The notes under the pieces were generated by a model, which was not told the origin of the DNA, ran no database searches, and worked only from the letters and a program-made list of their open reading frames with translations. A stretch of DNA of 64,000 nucleotides from Anoplopoma fimbria (lineage: Eukaryota > Chordata > Actinopteri > Perciformes > Anoplopomatidae): positions 11,181,914 to 11,245,913 of the forward strand of contig NC_072469.1 in NCBI RefSeq assembly GCF_027596085.1. Direction: 5' to 3'. Position 1 is the stretch's first letter. Each line of letters begins with the position of its first letter. The translations under genes were made by a program, and so were the position numbers. This document shows, piece by piece, positions 18,976-30,836 of the stretch.

Positions 18976-20001
18976 GACTAAAGCAAATGGATACCTGTTT
19001 TTCTTACGATTATTATTGATGCCTTTGTTTTTGTTGATACTTCTTAGACACTATGGATGAATAGGGTAAACAATTTAACTTCTGTTGATTACTGATATTA
19101 AGACAATATTTTGTCAAATATGAAAATGAGGCATTATCAAATGCAAAGTAGTAACATATACACCTAAATGTATAATTTGGATGCTTTCTTCCAAGTTATC
19201 TGAAAGTAGACGTGTTATGGATGCCAAAGAAGTGTTTCACCAATATTATTTAAAAAAAACAACTCTCTAAAACCTCAATAAGTGATGACACACTGTCACT
19301 ATCTGCCACTTTTCTTTCAGGTTCTCAGTTGAACTATGCCCTTTTTCTCACACCTTTTTCTGTTCTTTATTATACCATCTATTTGGTCAGCTGTTTACCA
19401 GATCCATGGTTTGACTGTATGACTGGAGCGCTCTGACAGGCCACCATATGGCTTTTTGCTGGATAGAGGTGCGTGGCAGAAAAAAAAAACTATCCTACAA
19501 AAGACCTAACCATTGGAAAGCAGCCAGCCCTGCCTGCAACACTTGCAAAAATTGGCTGTGTATAAAAAAATATTTAAAAGGTCTAATGATGTATTTATAA
19601 TGGCTTGATCCAATACTAACCTGTTTAGTTCTGTTTTCATCATGCTGCATTGGATATTGTGGAGCTTGTAATTGCTCTACACTGTTATGGGCTAATTGTT
19701 GACTGTAGTTAGCTCAGGTTAATGTACCTTTCTAAATGAAGCTTCATATTGGTTGTTGAACAATGTTTACAGTCACGGTGCCTTTTAAAGAGAGGAGGAA
19801 CCGATTGCAAAACTGAGCTGTGTTCTAATTAAAACATTTAATATGTATAAAGTACAGCGGACATCTTAAAAGATAACTGAAGAATAAACTTTTTACAAAT
19901 GATTTTTAAGGGTGGTGATAATAGGGACACTATTTTTCCACTACATGATCCCCAACTGGGGATGTCACAATACCAGAAATGTAGTTATCGACACCAATGT
20001 A
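18976..20001. other. non-coding stretch, nothing recognised
   Basis: AT-rich. No ORF of note, no RNA gene and no recognised repeat apart from the flanking elements. Confidence 0.45.
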
Positions 20002-20228
20002 GGCGGCTGTGGCACATGAGGTAGAGCGCTTGTCCCGTAACCACAAGGTTGTTGGTTCAAACCCCTCTACCGGCAACATGCCGAGGTGTCCTTGAGCAAG
20101 ACACCTAACCCCAAGTTGCTCCCCGGGCGCTTCATTGCAGCCCACTGCTCCTCCGGGATGGGTTAAATGCAGAGAAATAATTTCCCCATTGTGGGACTAA
20201 TAAAGGATTGATTATTATTATTATTATT
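20002..20228 (+). mobile_element. tRNA-derived SINE with (ATT)n tail
   Basis: A tRNA-like head has an A-box-like tgtggcacatgaggtag (from 20008) and a B box ggttcaaaccc (20054-20064). The body contains gaggtgtccttgagcaagac followed by acctaaccccaa, typical of fish SINEs. The 3' part ends aaaggattgattattatt. The octamer aataccag occurs just left (19969-19976) and right (20229-20236). It may be a target duplication, though about 25 bases separate the left copy from the tRNA-like head. This is not a functional tRNA gene: the head does not fold into a complete tRNA. Confidence 0.75.
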
Positions 20229-20236
20229 AATACCAG

Positions 20237-22003
20237 GAAACAGGAGGAGTAGGACAATGCTGAGGCTTGGGCTGACATCCATAAGATGGAGAAAAAAGGT
20301 TGAAAGTCATCACTTTAAATTCCAAAATTCAACATTTTTGGAAAAAAACATTCATACTAATTTCTAAAATCCACAACATATTTTTATCGAATAAAATATT
20401 TTGTTTCAATCAATATTCTTTGGCATTTAGAAGTTGATAACAACATTTACACTGCAGTCAAAAAACAGTGTGTTCTTCAGCTGTCGGGCCACTCCTGTAT
20501 TAACTGGTCTAGCAGCAATCTAATGGCACCATGAATTGCATTTATATAACCACAATGACATCAAATCAATTTGTTTATTTTTTTTAAGCTGATGGTGTCA
20601 TAAAATCTGATGAAAGAGATTTGAAACTACCTCTGCTAAAATCCTCAATAGAAGCTTTGAATTATAAAATAGATTTTAATTATAACAATAATTGATACAA
20701 ATAAAAGATATTAAAAACATTATTAATGAAAACGGTTTGAATATGAGCTAAATTTATTCATGGCCTTCATCATTTGTGTGTACGCATTGTCTGAGGCAGT
20801 TTAACATTTGTTCACAGAGTGAGAACAAATTCAGGTAAAGAAATATTGATTAATCCCGGCCTTGTGGGTAAAACTTTGGGTTTAATTACAGAATTTGTGA
20901 ATGAGGCCCCATGTCTCTGTAGAACCATTCATACAGTCTGTATGGGCCAGAAACGACAAAACAATAAGCGTGAATTGGATAAATGCTGCATAGAGCTGCA
21001 GTGATGGCTGCTTGTTCTCCATAGGTTAGCAGTCACACCCCTTTTATATTAGAGTCATTTTATTTAATGTTAATATCAAAAATGTCCCTTATCGGAGTTT
21101 TGACATAAACTGAATGATCCTTGACCAACAGGTCAAGGTCACCTCAAAAACAGCCTGTTATCTCTCTTTTTCTTAGATATATTGCTACAGTCATAATGTT
21201 TGCTTTTCCATTTCCAACTAGCTGGAATGAGTTCATTGAAAGCTCACCTCATCCTGTAACACTGCCTCATCACCTGAGTCTCTTCACTTATTCCGCCCTA
21301 ACCCCTCGCACCGAATTTAAATGACCACTTGAATCTTGACTCATCTTGTGGGCTTTTGTTTGAATTACTTTCAGTCTTATTCTTCTTTTCTTTCCTTATT
21401 ATATTTTTGTCTGGAACCACAAGCCATGAATGTTACCCTGGAAAGTGCAGTAACTGTCTAGGAAAACAAAGGGAGAGAACAAAAGAGGAAGATTGCTGTT
21501 GGTGTGGAGGGGTAGAGGAGTTGCCCCAAGCTTGCAACAGTTGGATTAACATTTAGGCAATTTTCCATAGTGTGTTTGAGATGATGAAGCGCTTTTGCAT
21601 ACAGGGCCTGAAATTACACTCCCAACTATGCTTTATTCAAGTATTTACTGTGGTCTTCACTTGCATTACCCCGGACGAGATGGCACAACACATGACATGT
21701 GTGTTGTCAAGGTGCCACTGCAATGGAGAATGTGGCTGTAAATTAAATAAACCACATGGCATTGGTATCTGAAGAGAAAATGGAAGGAATAACAATACAA
21801 CACAATGGATAAGATAATGCAGCCATGTCCTCCAGACCTTGTTTATTCAAATTCCACTATTGCACAAATTGAGTCATGGCTGGCTTATAGAAATTGAATA
21901 CTCTCACTGCAGAAATTTATTGACAGGGTTCTATCAGGTCAATGACAGTGTGAAGGCCAGCATAAACTTTGAATGAAGGAAGGAATCATTTCTTTATATC
22001 ACA

Positions 22004-22005
<2 letters not shown>
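20237..22005. other. non-coding stretch, nothing recognised
   Basis: Short ORFs only, for example at 21329-21556. None has splice context or a familiar motif. Confidence 0.45.
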
Positions 22006-22097
<92 letters not shown>

Positions 22098-22133
22098 ATG
22101 TGTGTGTGTGTGTGTGTGTGTGTGTGGGGGGGG
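22006..22133. repeat. (TG)n microsatellite with one interruption, then G run
   Basis: A TG run of about 90 bases, a single ca interruption at 22097-22098, about 28 more bases of TG and then a run of 8 G. Cys-Val or His-Thr frames across it are artefacts. Confidence 0.98.
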
Positions 22134-23584
22134 CAGCAGGAATGACTGATTCAATATCCTCAGGTGGAGGCAAACAGAAAGCACTTTGGGTGAGTAAAGA
22201 AAGTCATTTCAAGCTGTCAATCAAAGAGAATCGCTGACATCTGCTCGAAGATGGAGGTGTCAATCAGCCAGAGTGCAGCAGGGTTTACCCTGCTAATAAG
22301 TGACATAAGACCCCAACTGAGGGCTAGTTACTGGGGATCACGCTCTGCTCATGCTGGAATTGAGAATCAGTCCAGCTGCAATCAGCCTCTTTAATTTATT
22401 TTATTAGGTGGTTTCTTAGTATCTTTCATTTTCCTTCAACAACAAAAAAATGACTGATGGTTTTTTTGATCATAATTTTGGGCATCAGATTTCATACAGT
22501 TTACAGCCATGGGAATGTCATTTGTTTGGCAGGTGTTACATTGACATTTTGACTTGATGATGGCGAAGATTGGTGATCAAAAAAAATCTCTGTCCGTTTT
22601 GCATTTGTGGAGATATTTCGGTATGAGCAACATGCCATCCCATAGAGACAATTGTTGCCCTAATCATGTCTGGATTAACCTGTTTTAGGACCCCAGGGCA
22701 AGAGAAAATTGCCCCTGTTGCCCCCAAATTCCCATCAACCACAGTGCACACAGCACACTGTAGAAGTCAACTTCGTTTTATTTGCACAGAGGCCCAGAAA
22801 CCAGCCAGTACTCCTATAGAGGAATACTTCCCAGTACAGTAACGTTTCTAGTTTATCAGTTTGGGGTAATTTGATGACATTAAACTTTAGTGCTGCATTC
22901 TGCTAATTATTTTCTTGCTTAATAGTTTAATGGATTTTGGGCCCCTCTACAAGGCAGGACCAAAATATTATGTGATAATGCAGAATCCTGTTAATATTGT
23001 TCTTTGTTAGTGTAAATTATCAAACACATTTTTCAGTAATGAAATTCCCCCAAAAACTGACATGCAGTAAATCCAGGACTTTTGGTCCCCTTTCTATTTG
23101 CAGTCCATTGCATTGCATTATTCTGACTAAAAACTGTTTCTAAGTTCTATTTCTACCTTACAAACTCAGAAATATGATTTCTATTAACAGCCTTAAGACA
23201 GGACACCTTCCAAAATGTGACAGCAAGAAAGGAAAGAGTAATTTCAAATCAAAAAAACATGTCAAGGTTTCAAACTTTTATTCGGCAAAAGTAAACAAGC
23301 AGGGAGAGCTGATGGATAGAAAACTGCAGCAAAGTTTTTTTTTTACCCTATTGAAGTGAGTGTTAGTTAATCAGGCTGCTTCCTGCTGGTGGACAGGTGG
23401 GAGATTAAGGTTCAGTTTTGTAAAGATAAGAACAGAATATCTGATGGCTGCTGGCAAAATCACTGTGCTGTTTCCCAGGATAGTGCGAGGTAAGCTCAAG
23501 AACAACAGCAACAAAACCCTTTGTCTAACACACAATCCCTTCGTTTGCCATGTTATCCTTTTTTAGTATGGAAAGAGTAAAAGT
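22134..23584. other. non-coding stretch, nothing recognised
   Basis: No recognised gene or element. Composition is AT-rich. Confidence 0.4.
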
Positions 23585-23609
23585 CATGGTGGCACTATAA
23601 AAAGGATTG

Positions 23610-23650
<41 letters not shown>
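23585..23650 (+). mobile_element. 5'-truncated SINE tail with (ATT)n
   Basis: ggcactataaaaaggattga followed by a pure (TTA)n run of about 40 bases matches the end of the SINE at 20002-20228 (aaaggattgattattatt). Only the tail is present. Confidence 0.55.
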
Positions 23651-23654
<4 letters not shown>

Positions 23655-23938
23655 TTTATTGTCCCCAAATTTGTTTGTTACAATAAGTGCAAGGAGTGCT
23701 CTGACAGTTTTATATTTTCCTGACCTTGAAATTGACCTTGGCCATGGCCGGATAGGTTCAAACCAGATTTCCAAATGTCAACTTCAATTCTCTACCAATC
23801 TGACCATGTGAAAAAATAGCAGTAAAGCGATACTGTACATTATAATACATTAGCATATTAGAGAATAAATCTCTTAAACACATCACAACAAAAATCCATA
23901 TCGTTTAAACCTTTCATACACACTTTACAGTCCTTTTT

Positions 23939-24190
23939 TTAGATACGTTTCTCTTTTTTGTTTTGTTCAAGCAGTAGCTTGATACTTGCAATAGCCAACA
24001 CAACAGTTAACTCATTGTAGCAGCACTTCGGGTCACCGCGGTAGAGGCAGCGAGGCCTGAGGCTGCCCCAGCAGAGAAGATCTCTCCCCCAGCACCCCGG
24101 CATCCTCGTAACAGGGTCCCACTGTGGGACTACGGTGGCATGCAGCAACCCGACAGTCTGCTGGCCTGCGCTCGACTGGGACTGAATTCA
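23939..24190 (-). other. GC-rich patch with Cys-rich minus-strand frame, unassigned
   Basis: A locally GC-rich block at about 24020-24190 in AT-rich surroundings. On the minus strand one frame stays open for about 70-85 codons and includes MPGCWGRDLLCW and CLYRGDPKCCYNEL, with five cysteines in about 30 residues. A second minus frame is open over the same block, so openness alone proves little. I do not recognise a family. It could be a stranded exon, a decayed gene piece or a non-coding GC patch. Confidence 0.2.
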
Positions 24191-24289
24191 GTTGACAAAC
24201 ACTAACATTGGAACAAATATATCCATCACCACTGAGCCCATACATAAAATGGAGATGCAAAATAATAGAAATAACTAACTAAAATACCA

Positions 24290-24557
24290 GCAACTCAGTG
24301 GCGGGTCGTCCTTCAATCAGAGGATTGGCGTTCAATCCCCAGCTCCGCTAGTCCATGTTGATGTGTGTCTTTGCCTTGGGCTGTCCCTGCGGTATATAAA
24401 TGGGTATGAATAGTTAGATAGGGAAGGTGGCACCTTGCATGGTAACCACTCCCATCAGTGTATGAACTGCTGTGAATGGGTGAATGATGACATGTGTTAA
24501 AGCACTTTGAGTGGTTGGAAGACTAAAAAAGCACAAGTCTATTTACCATTTACCATT
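24290..24557 (+). mobile_element. tRNA-derived SINE, degenerate copy
   Basis: The degenerate head contains ggattggcgttcaatcccca (B-box-like). The body includes ggcaccttgcatggtaacca and gtgaatgggtgaatgatgac, then agcactttgagtggttggaa and a (tttacca) tail. I recall this body from a common fish SINE. The element at 27077-27297 is the same family in the opposite orientation. Confidence 0.7.
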
Positions 24558-24891
24558 ACTGGTTGATTGAGCACATCATTTCCACAATACTTGTGCACAA
24601 TTAAGTAGTTGATTGTCCTCGGTGGGACTACAGATTTTTGATTTGTGCCGATTGTTGTACATTAAGAAGGCCAAATGGGCATTACAATTAAACAACATTA
24701 TCTCAATGAGGGAATGAATGTGTATTTCACGCATTGAAAGTTAATGCTTTGGCCGAAGGATGCGGCTTGTGGTAAAAAATAATGGAGACAGGTTCATCCT
24801 CTGGGCAGCATGACTTTTCCAATAAGTTTTATAGAATTCTTCCCATTTGCCTGTAATTTTGTTTGTGCAGAAGAGGAAATTTTGGTCTGAT

Positions 24892-25110
24892 AATTGCACT
24901 AGAGGAAACATTAGGAATTATCCCCTAGGGGCCATGAACTGACACAGCAAAAAACATTTTGAATCCTTTTTTTTACCTTGTCATGGACCTAAGAGTTTTA
25001 AGAGAATTTCCCACAAAGGTGGTGCCCCAGAGGAAAGGAAATGTCTAAAGTAATTAGGAATTACCCTCTGGGGATCATAGATATTCACAACAATGGTCAT
25101 GGTGATCTGT
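24892..25110 (-). repeat. partially duplicated dispersed fish repeat
   Basis: Two similar stretches, 24895-24945 (actagaggaaacattaggaa then ttatcccctaggggccatga) and 25016-25085 (ccagaggaaaggaaatg then attaccctctggggatcat), look like two copies of one motif. They resemble a fish repeat related, in reverse orientation, to 32855-33185. The class is unknown to me. Confidence 0.45.
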
Positions 25111-26794
25111 CGTAGTAGCTGTCAAGATATCCTGCTCTGGACAACTTTTGGACAACTGACATATGGACCGATGAAGTTGTAATATAAAAACAATTCTTTA
25201 CTTAAAATTCTAAGGGAAGCACTACAGCAAAACTACAATTAATCAATATTTTTTTACCATCAAGTCACAACTTCACTGTTGTAGCCACAGACATCTGCAA
25301 TACAGTTCTTTTTTTCACAATTTATTCATCTCCATCTGCTTCACGACGCCCACACATCCAACGTTTCCGCTGACTGCTGTGGGTGTTTACCTCATAAAAT
25401 TGATTAAGACACTAATGCCTGCCTGTGAGAGAACTGAAAAAGTTGTCCAAGGTTGCTCCTCAGATTGAAACGCTATCCATTACCCGCAAGCAACATGCAA
25501 TTAAACTTCAGGATAGGTTGCTGTCAGTTTGATGGGAAAAGGATTTGTGTTTTGGACTGGGGGAGGCTCATCCCTTGTGATATCTGGAATGAGAGCTTTA
25601 ATACAGACAGTATACGAGTCCATGCTCTGATATATGAACATGTTTTATAATAATGATTTCATGATGAAATATTAGCCTGATACACTTTATATAGTGAGTT
25701 AATTATTGCATGATCAAGCTCAGTTTTAGCAGCTTAACATTTTTTTTAAAGGGACATGACTTCTTAGTGCAATTTCTCGCCTCCAATGCTTTCATTTCTC
25801 CCTTTTAACTTTGGGAAATTTTGTGATAACTATTTCATTACCTTCTGAAGTCAGGCATCTGAACTTCAAAGCTGATATGGATTCATGCCAAATTATTCTG
25901 AAGAGACACTCTCTCTCTCTCTATCTCTCTCTCCCCCTCTCTCACAAACTTTTTATCTGCTTAAAAGAGGCCTATTGCTTATAGAATCAAAGCGGTGCTG
26001 GAGCACACACCCTCAATAATGTAGCACACACACCTTCCCTGGCTCTGGTTCAACACAGGAAAAGTGAAAAGGTTCAACTCCAAATCACAGAGCAATTGCT
26101 AAATACATTGATTTGAAGCACCTGCCATATTACTGCATTCATTTCCACTGCGACTGACAAAAACTGCTCTGTTTTTCCACGCCTCCGACACAGCATCTCT
26201 ATTGCATGACTCCAAGCTTTTCAATATGTATTATTGTGACTCCCTGAATCACACCATGTAAATCTTGTGGATGCTATCGAATATAGCATCCATTTATCTC
26301 CTGAACGTGTGATTGATGTGCCAATTAATATCCACTGCAATAAGATAATATCTTACACTGTTATACACCTTGCATAAGTAATAGCATTGCATATTTATAG
26401 TGATCATTCAACATGGATGTGACACAACGTCTAGCCACAAGATCCCAAAATGTTGCAGAATTTGTAAAGAACTAGTAAGTTGGAATGACTGATGTTTGTT
26501 ATTTGCATTTAGCTAGTAGTTCCTCGAAAGCAGCTGTTTTAAAATCTGAGAATAAGCCATTAGCAGTTCCTGTTTGCAGTGTACCAATGCATATACATAT
26601 CACTGTCACTTGACTACTTTGATGCTGAGAAAAACTTTAAAAAACCTGATGATTCTCAGGAAAAGTATGCAGTTATACAGAGCTTTCAATGATTTCCAGG
26701 AATTTATGGATGTTTATTGGATGGATAAATGAGTATGTCTCAGCTATGAGTGCAAATTTTGATGCACAGTTTAAACCCAACTTACAAACCACCT
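25111..26794. other. non-coding stretch with short (CT)n
   Basis: It holds a short interrupted CT tract at about 25909-25943. No gene is recognised. Confidence 0.45.
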
Positions 26795-26975
26795 AGGCCC
26801 TGTACTATGAAGCTGGATTTCACATAGTGAGATAACTTTAGGTTTTTTCCCCCCGGATTTTCAGTCCTTTTCAGTCCTCACTTCTTAACGGGATAGTTCA
26901 CCATGGTAACTTACGCTGCACACCTACCCTGCTCTGGAGCAGGTCATACCAGATCAACTTGTATAAAAGCATTGC
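26795..26975. mobile_element. possible MITE fragment
   Basis: The stretch aggccctgtactatgaagct followed by ggatttcac and, further on, ccctgctctggagcaggtca resembles a fish MITE whose end reads close to ggcctgtactacgaagc. No matching right end was found, so this is a partial copy and the superfamily is uncertain. Confidence 0.4.
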
Positions 26976-27076
26976 CAACTGACCAATTAAAGCTCAGTGT
27001 GCTGATTGTTGGATAATATTACACAAAAGGAAGAAGTTTCAATTCAGGCGAAAAGCAACCCAGTATCAACTGCAAA

Positions 27077-27297
27077 ATGGTAAATGGTAAATGTACTGTA
27101 CTTGTATAATGCCTTTCTAGTCTCTCGACCACTCGTAGCACTGTAACAATACATTTCATCATTAACCCATTCAAAACCATTCATACAACGCCGGAACAGC
27201 CTGCAGGAGCAATTTGGTGTTAAGTGTCTTGCCCAAGGACACATTGACATGGACTCCGATCTTCTGATTGAAGGACGACCTTGCTCTACGAAAGAGC
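27077..27297 (-). mobile_element. tRNA-derived SINE, minus orientation
   Basis: It starts with a reversed tail (tggtaaatggtaaatg), then tgcctttctagtctctcgac and ttaacccattcaaaaccatt. It continues through ggtgttaagtgtcttgccca and agga, and ends in a reversed tRNA-like head (cttctgattgaaggacgacc). It is the same family as 24290-24557. Confidence 0.7.
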
Positions 27298-29875
27298 CTC
27301 TTATTTCTCTTATTATGAATTCATATCATATATTCCCATATGGGCTGGCAGTCCAGCAGACTGGATACATTGCCTTGCATTACCTTTCTACAGGTACTTT
27401 TATGTTTACAGAGGTGATTATAAGATATTACAATAAGCCTGCTTACCACTTTGAATTCTGTTAATATTATCAGCTGGTAATGTGACACACAAAGTGGCTG
27501 GGATATTTGTTTAAAACTGTACAGCGAACCTTTGTCTCCTATTAACGTGCACCATGAACATTTGTTTGATCATAAGAAACTAAAAAGAGCCAAATTGTGC
27601 CAAAAGCTAATTCTGAATTTGTTTTGCACCAGTGTTGTCATTGTGCATAAGCAGTACAACATTTATAATGGATATTGCCTGTCCACACATGTCTACACAG
27701 CCAACCAGTGGTTTTACTCTTGATCCAAGGCTGCCTGAAGTTATATTTTGGAACAGTATAACACTTAAAAGAAATTGCAAAGCTCTGCAGCATGGCTTAT
27801 CTGTAATGAATGGTTGATTTCACATCAACCCTTCCCATATCTGATTGGATGCATGCATCTCTCACTGAGCTGTCACTGGTGTTTGCTTCTGAAAATTGGA
27901 AAAACACAGCATATGTTCTAGCCATGATATTAAGTAGCCATGAATATCTGTATTGAAATAAATCGGAGGAAATCAGGAGTTTTGAGACGCATCAGCAAAC
28001 AACTCCTCACACTACAGTTCACTGACTGGTCCAACACATAAAACACTGGGCTGAATCTGTTCTTGAGAGGATGGTTTCCATTATCAAGCCTCAAGATGTA
28101 GGCTCAAATGTGCATACAAACGTTATGCTCAATTTTGATGTATATCCAGAAGCACTGAGTGCAATTTAATAAGGTGCTGCCATGCCATGATGAGCAATAA
28201 CGTGAGAAGTGCATTTAAAAGTAATAAAACCAACAATAAACTTCGTAAATCAAATATGTTGTAAAAAAAATAACATGAATCCGTCCTGCAAAGATCACAA
28301 TGCACAGAAAGCATTGTAGGGTATGGATGGACTGCCAAATTGGGTGAAAATATTCATACTGTTTCAAAACAGACCCTTGGAAAACCTACCAGCTGTGCAT
28401 GAATTATTTTTCAAAGACAAAAAAGAGACCTGAACCAAAAGAGACCCCAGGGCAATCGGAACTGATCTAACTGGTTCCATTCGATCAGAGCCAATTCAAA
28501 ATGCAGCTGGCAAAAGAACATACAGGTATTTGAGATATTTAAACACTTGGGCAGCAGACCTGAGACAACGAGATCCGGCCTAATTAGACTGAATATAATT
28601 GGGCCCCATCCTGGGTCGACTGGCCCCTTAAAATACCTCTGGAAGATTAAAACAATTCAGATTGTCATCCAACTGTCTGAATTAAATAAAACTAAGTGAT
28701 ACATTGAAACATTAAGAAATGATACAAAATTACATTCAAATACTGTTCATTCTTCAGTGGATATGCTATCCATCATCTGTTATCTAATTAAAATCCCATG
28801 TGAGAAAAATGAAGATAAGTTAAGCAAGCAACATCCATGAGAATCAGTGTATTGGCTCAGATCCCGTAAATACTGAACTCTCATCACTGATGCATAACAC
28901 CCCCACATGAGGAATGGGCCACAATAAAACATCAGGCGACATTTTGTCTGAATAAACTCACCTTGTTGCAAATTACTTCTTCCAGGAAACTTCCTCAGAG
29001 AAACGGGATTATTGAAAGAACCCTTTTATGAGCAGAACAAAAATATATGACTTATGAAGCTGCCTCAGAGGAAGATATTTTCATCTGTTAGTGCTTTGGC
29101 TTTGGTATCTTTTTGCTATGAAGCGCCACAAATCAGCCTGTTTGGTAAACATGAGCATGCTGCGTGCGACAGTGCAGTTTTAGGTGATCAATACTGACAT
29201 TTTTAGCCTTTTTCGCGTGTTGAAATCTTGCAGCTTAAGTTGTCAAGCTGTAAGGTGAAATACCATGTTTACTTGTGGTAAAGGATTCGGTTTGCTTTTT
29301 AAAGATGGAAAAATATCACAATATGAAAAATCCAAGCGTTTCATCCTCACTTCCCTACAGTGACCATCAGACAGCATTTATGAGGACTGTGGCTGTAGGG
29401 AAAGCTACCAGACCCTGGGGGAACGCTACTTTATGAACAGCAGCTTTGCTGTTCTAGGGGTTGGTTATCTGAAACAAAATGGTTTGGTTATACATTTTAT
29501 ATAAGTTTGCACTGACTGTAACAAAATCCCCCGTCCAGGTTAATCCAATCCAATTTTACGAAAAGCTATTTCTCATTTTTCATTCCTTGTGCATTCTCCA
29601 AAAAATGTCAAGCAACCCGAGCAAACCCCTGCAGTGCACAACCATGTTGTTTAGTGAACTAAACTACTTGGTTAAGTTGCAGAACCATATCACCCTCCGC
29701 TTCCCCCTTAGATAAACCCTATTAGCTCTGTCCGCACTTTGCCGTACTTTGCACTGGTGGCACTATAAGCTATTAGCCGTTTGAGAGGTGACCCAGATGC
29801 TTCCTGTCTTGGATCTTTCACCTTTGAGTACATAAGTTATTTGTCAAAAGTAGAATAAAGTAAGTCTAAACGTTG
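27298..29875. other. non-coding stretch, nothing recognised
   Basis: AT-rich with short ORFs only. No repeat ends or RNA genes were seen. Confidence 0.45.
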
Positions 29876-29965
29876 ACCTTTGCTTCCACACAGGACATGA
29901 AGAGCAATCTCCTGGTTAAAAGTCCTGTGTTTTTGGTCGCATCCATTCACCCTGACCTCGTCTAT
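29876..29965 (+). repeat. piece of the unclassified dispersed family
   Basis: cacaggacatgaagagcaat then ctcctggttaaaagtcctgt gtttttggtcgcatcc matches the left arm at 39190-39243 (gggacacat...ctgggtgaaggtcctgtgtt). Confidence 0.55.
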
Positions 29966-30379
29966 GTGGACATTGTCACTCTTTATACTATGTCACATGA
30001 CTTCCTTACAAAAGCCCTGCAAGTCCTGGCTTACGAGGGGAACATACAAATTACAATACACCCTTACTTTGAGTAGATGTAAGAAGTGTTACTCAGTATT
30101 GATACTGTAATATCATTAGTTTCCTCTGCAACAAGTAGTGTAAGGGATCACAATTACCCCCAAAAAAGGAATTAAGTTGGACTTTGGTGGACTTTCAGGC
30201 GAATACCACCTTGGGTGATGTGTGACTGTGCCTTGAGAAAGAGGAAGAGACATGTTCTAGGAGGTTGCATACGCGTGCACTACACCCTCAGTTTTAATTA
30301 TCAATGACAAGCAAAAGGTGGTAGGCACACAGATTGTGTGGGTGTCCCAAAAACGTCTCGAAAGCTATGTTAATATTGT

Positions 30380-30472
30380 CATATAATGAGTAACGGAACT
30401 CATTACTTGTGAGTAATGAGTTATACGTAAAAAGTAACCTATTACACTGCCTGAGTAACTTGCCCAACACTG
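30380..30472. mobile_element. hAT-type MITE, right end
   Basis: The stretch ends agtaacttgcccaacactg, the reverse complement of the cagtgttgggcaagttact terminus seen in fish hAT-type MITEs. Upstream it has the internal palindrome aactcattac ttgtga gtaatgagtt. No left end or duplication was found. Confidence 0.6.
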
Positions 30473-30788
30473 CGTTTAAGTACGAGCAGTGAATGAGAAC
30501 AGCCTGCATGGATGCAAGGCCTTCCTCATTTAGATCTGCTGTTTTGGGAGGCTCAGAGGATCGGCTTTGTCTTGTTGATGAAACAACTATTTAACTATTG
30601 AGAGCTAGAGCATAATGACAAAATATGAAGGACTTATCAAGAACAGCATTTGTAACCCAAATGTGCTTCTGGTTTCATACTAACTGAACAGATCCTCCAC
30701 CATGTTTGCCAGCAGTTTCAGAAATTTTGTTTTTCTGAATGGTTAATTAACTAAAAATCATAGACAGGAAGATTACTTTTCTTCTCAC

Positions 30789-30836
<48 letters not shown>
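30789..30836. repeat. (GAT)n trinucleotide microsatellite
   Basis: About 16 tandem GAT/ATG units. The poly-Met frame across it is an artefact. Confidence 0.97.

Noticed and set aside
19930..20145. Minus-strand 71-codon ORF and possible tRNA gene
   Set aside because: It is the body and tRNA-like head of a SINE. The head lacks a full cloverleaf.
21999..22237. ORFs across the TG run
   Set aside because: Microsatellite translation, not genes.
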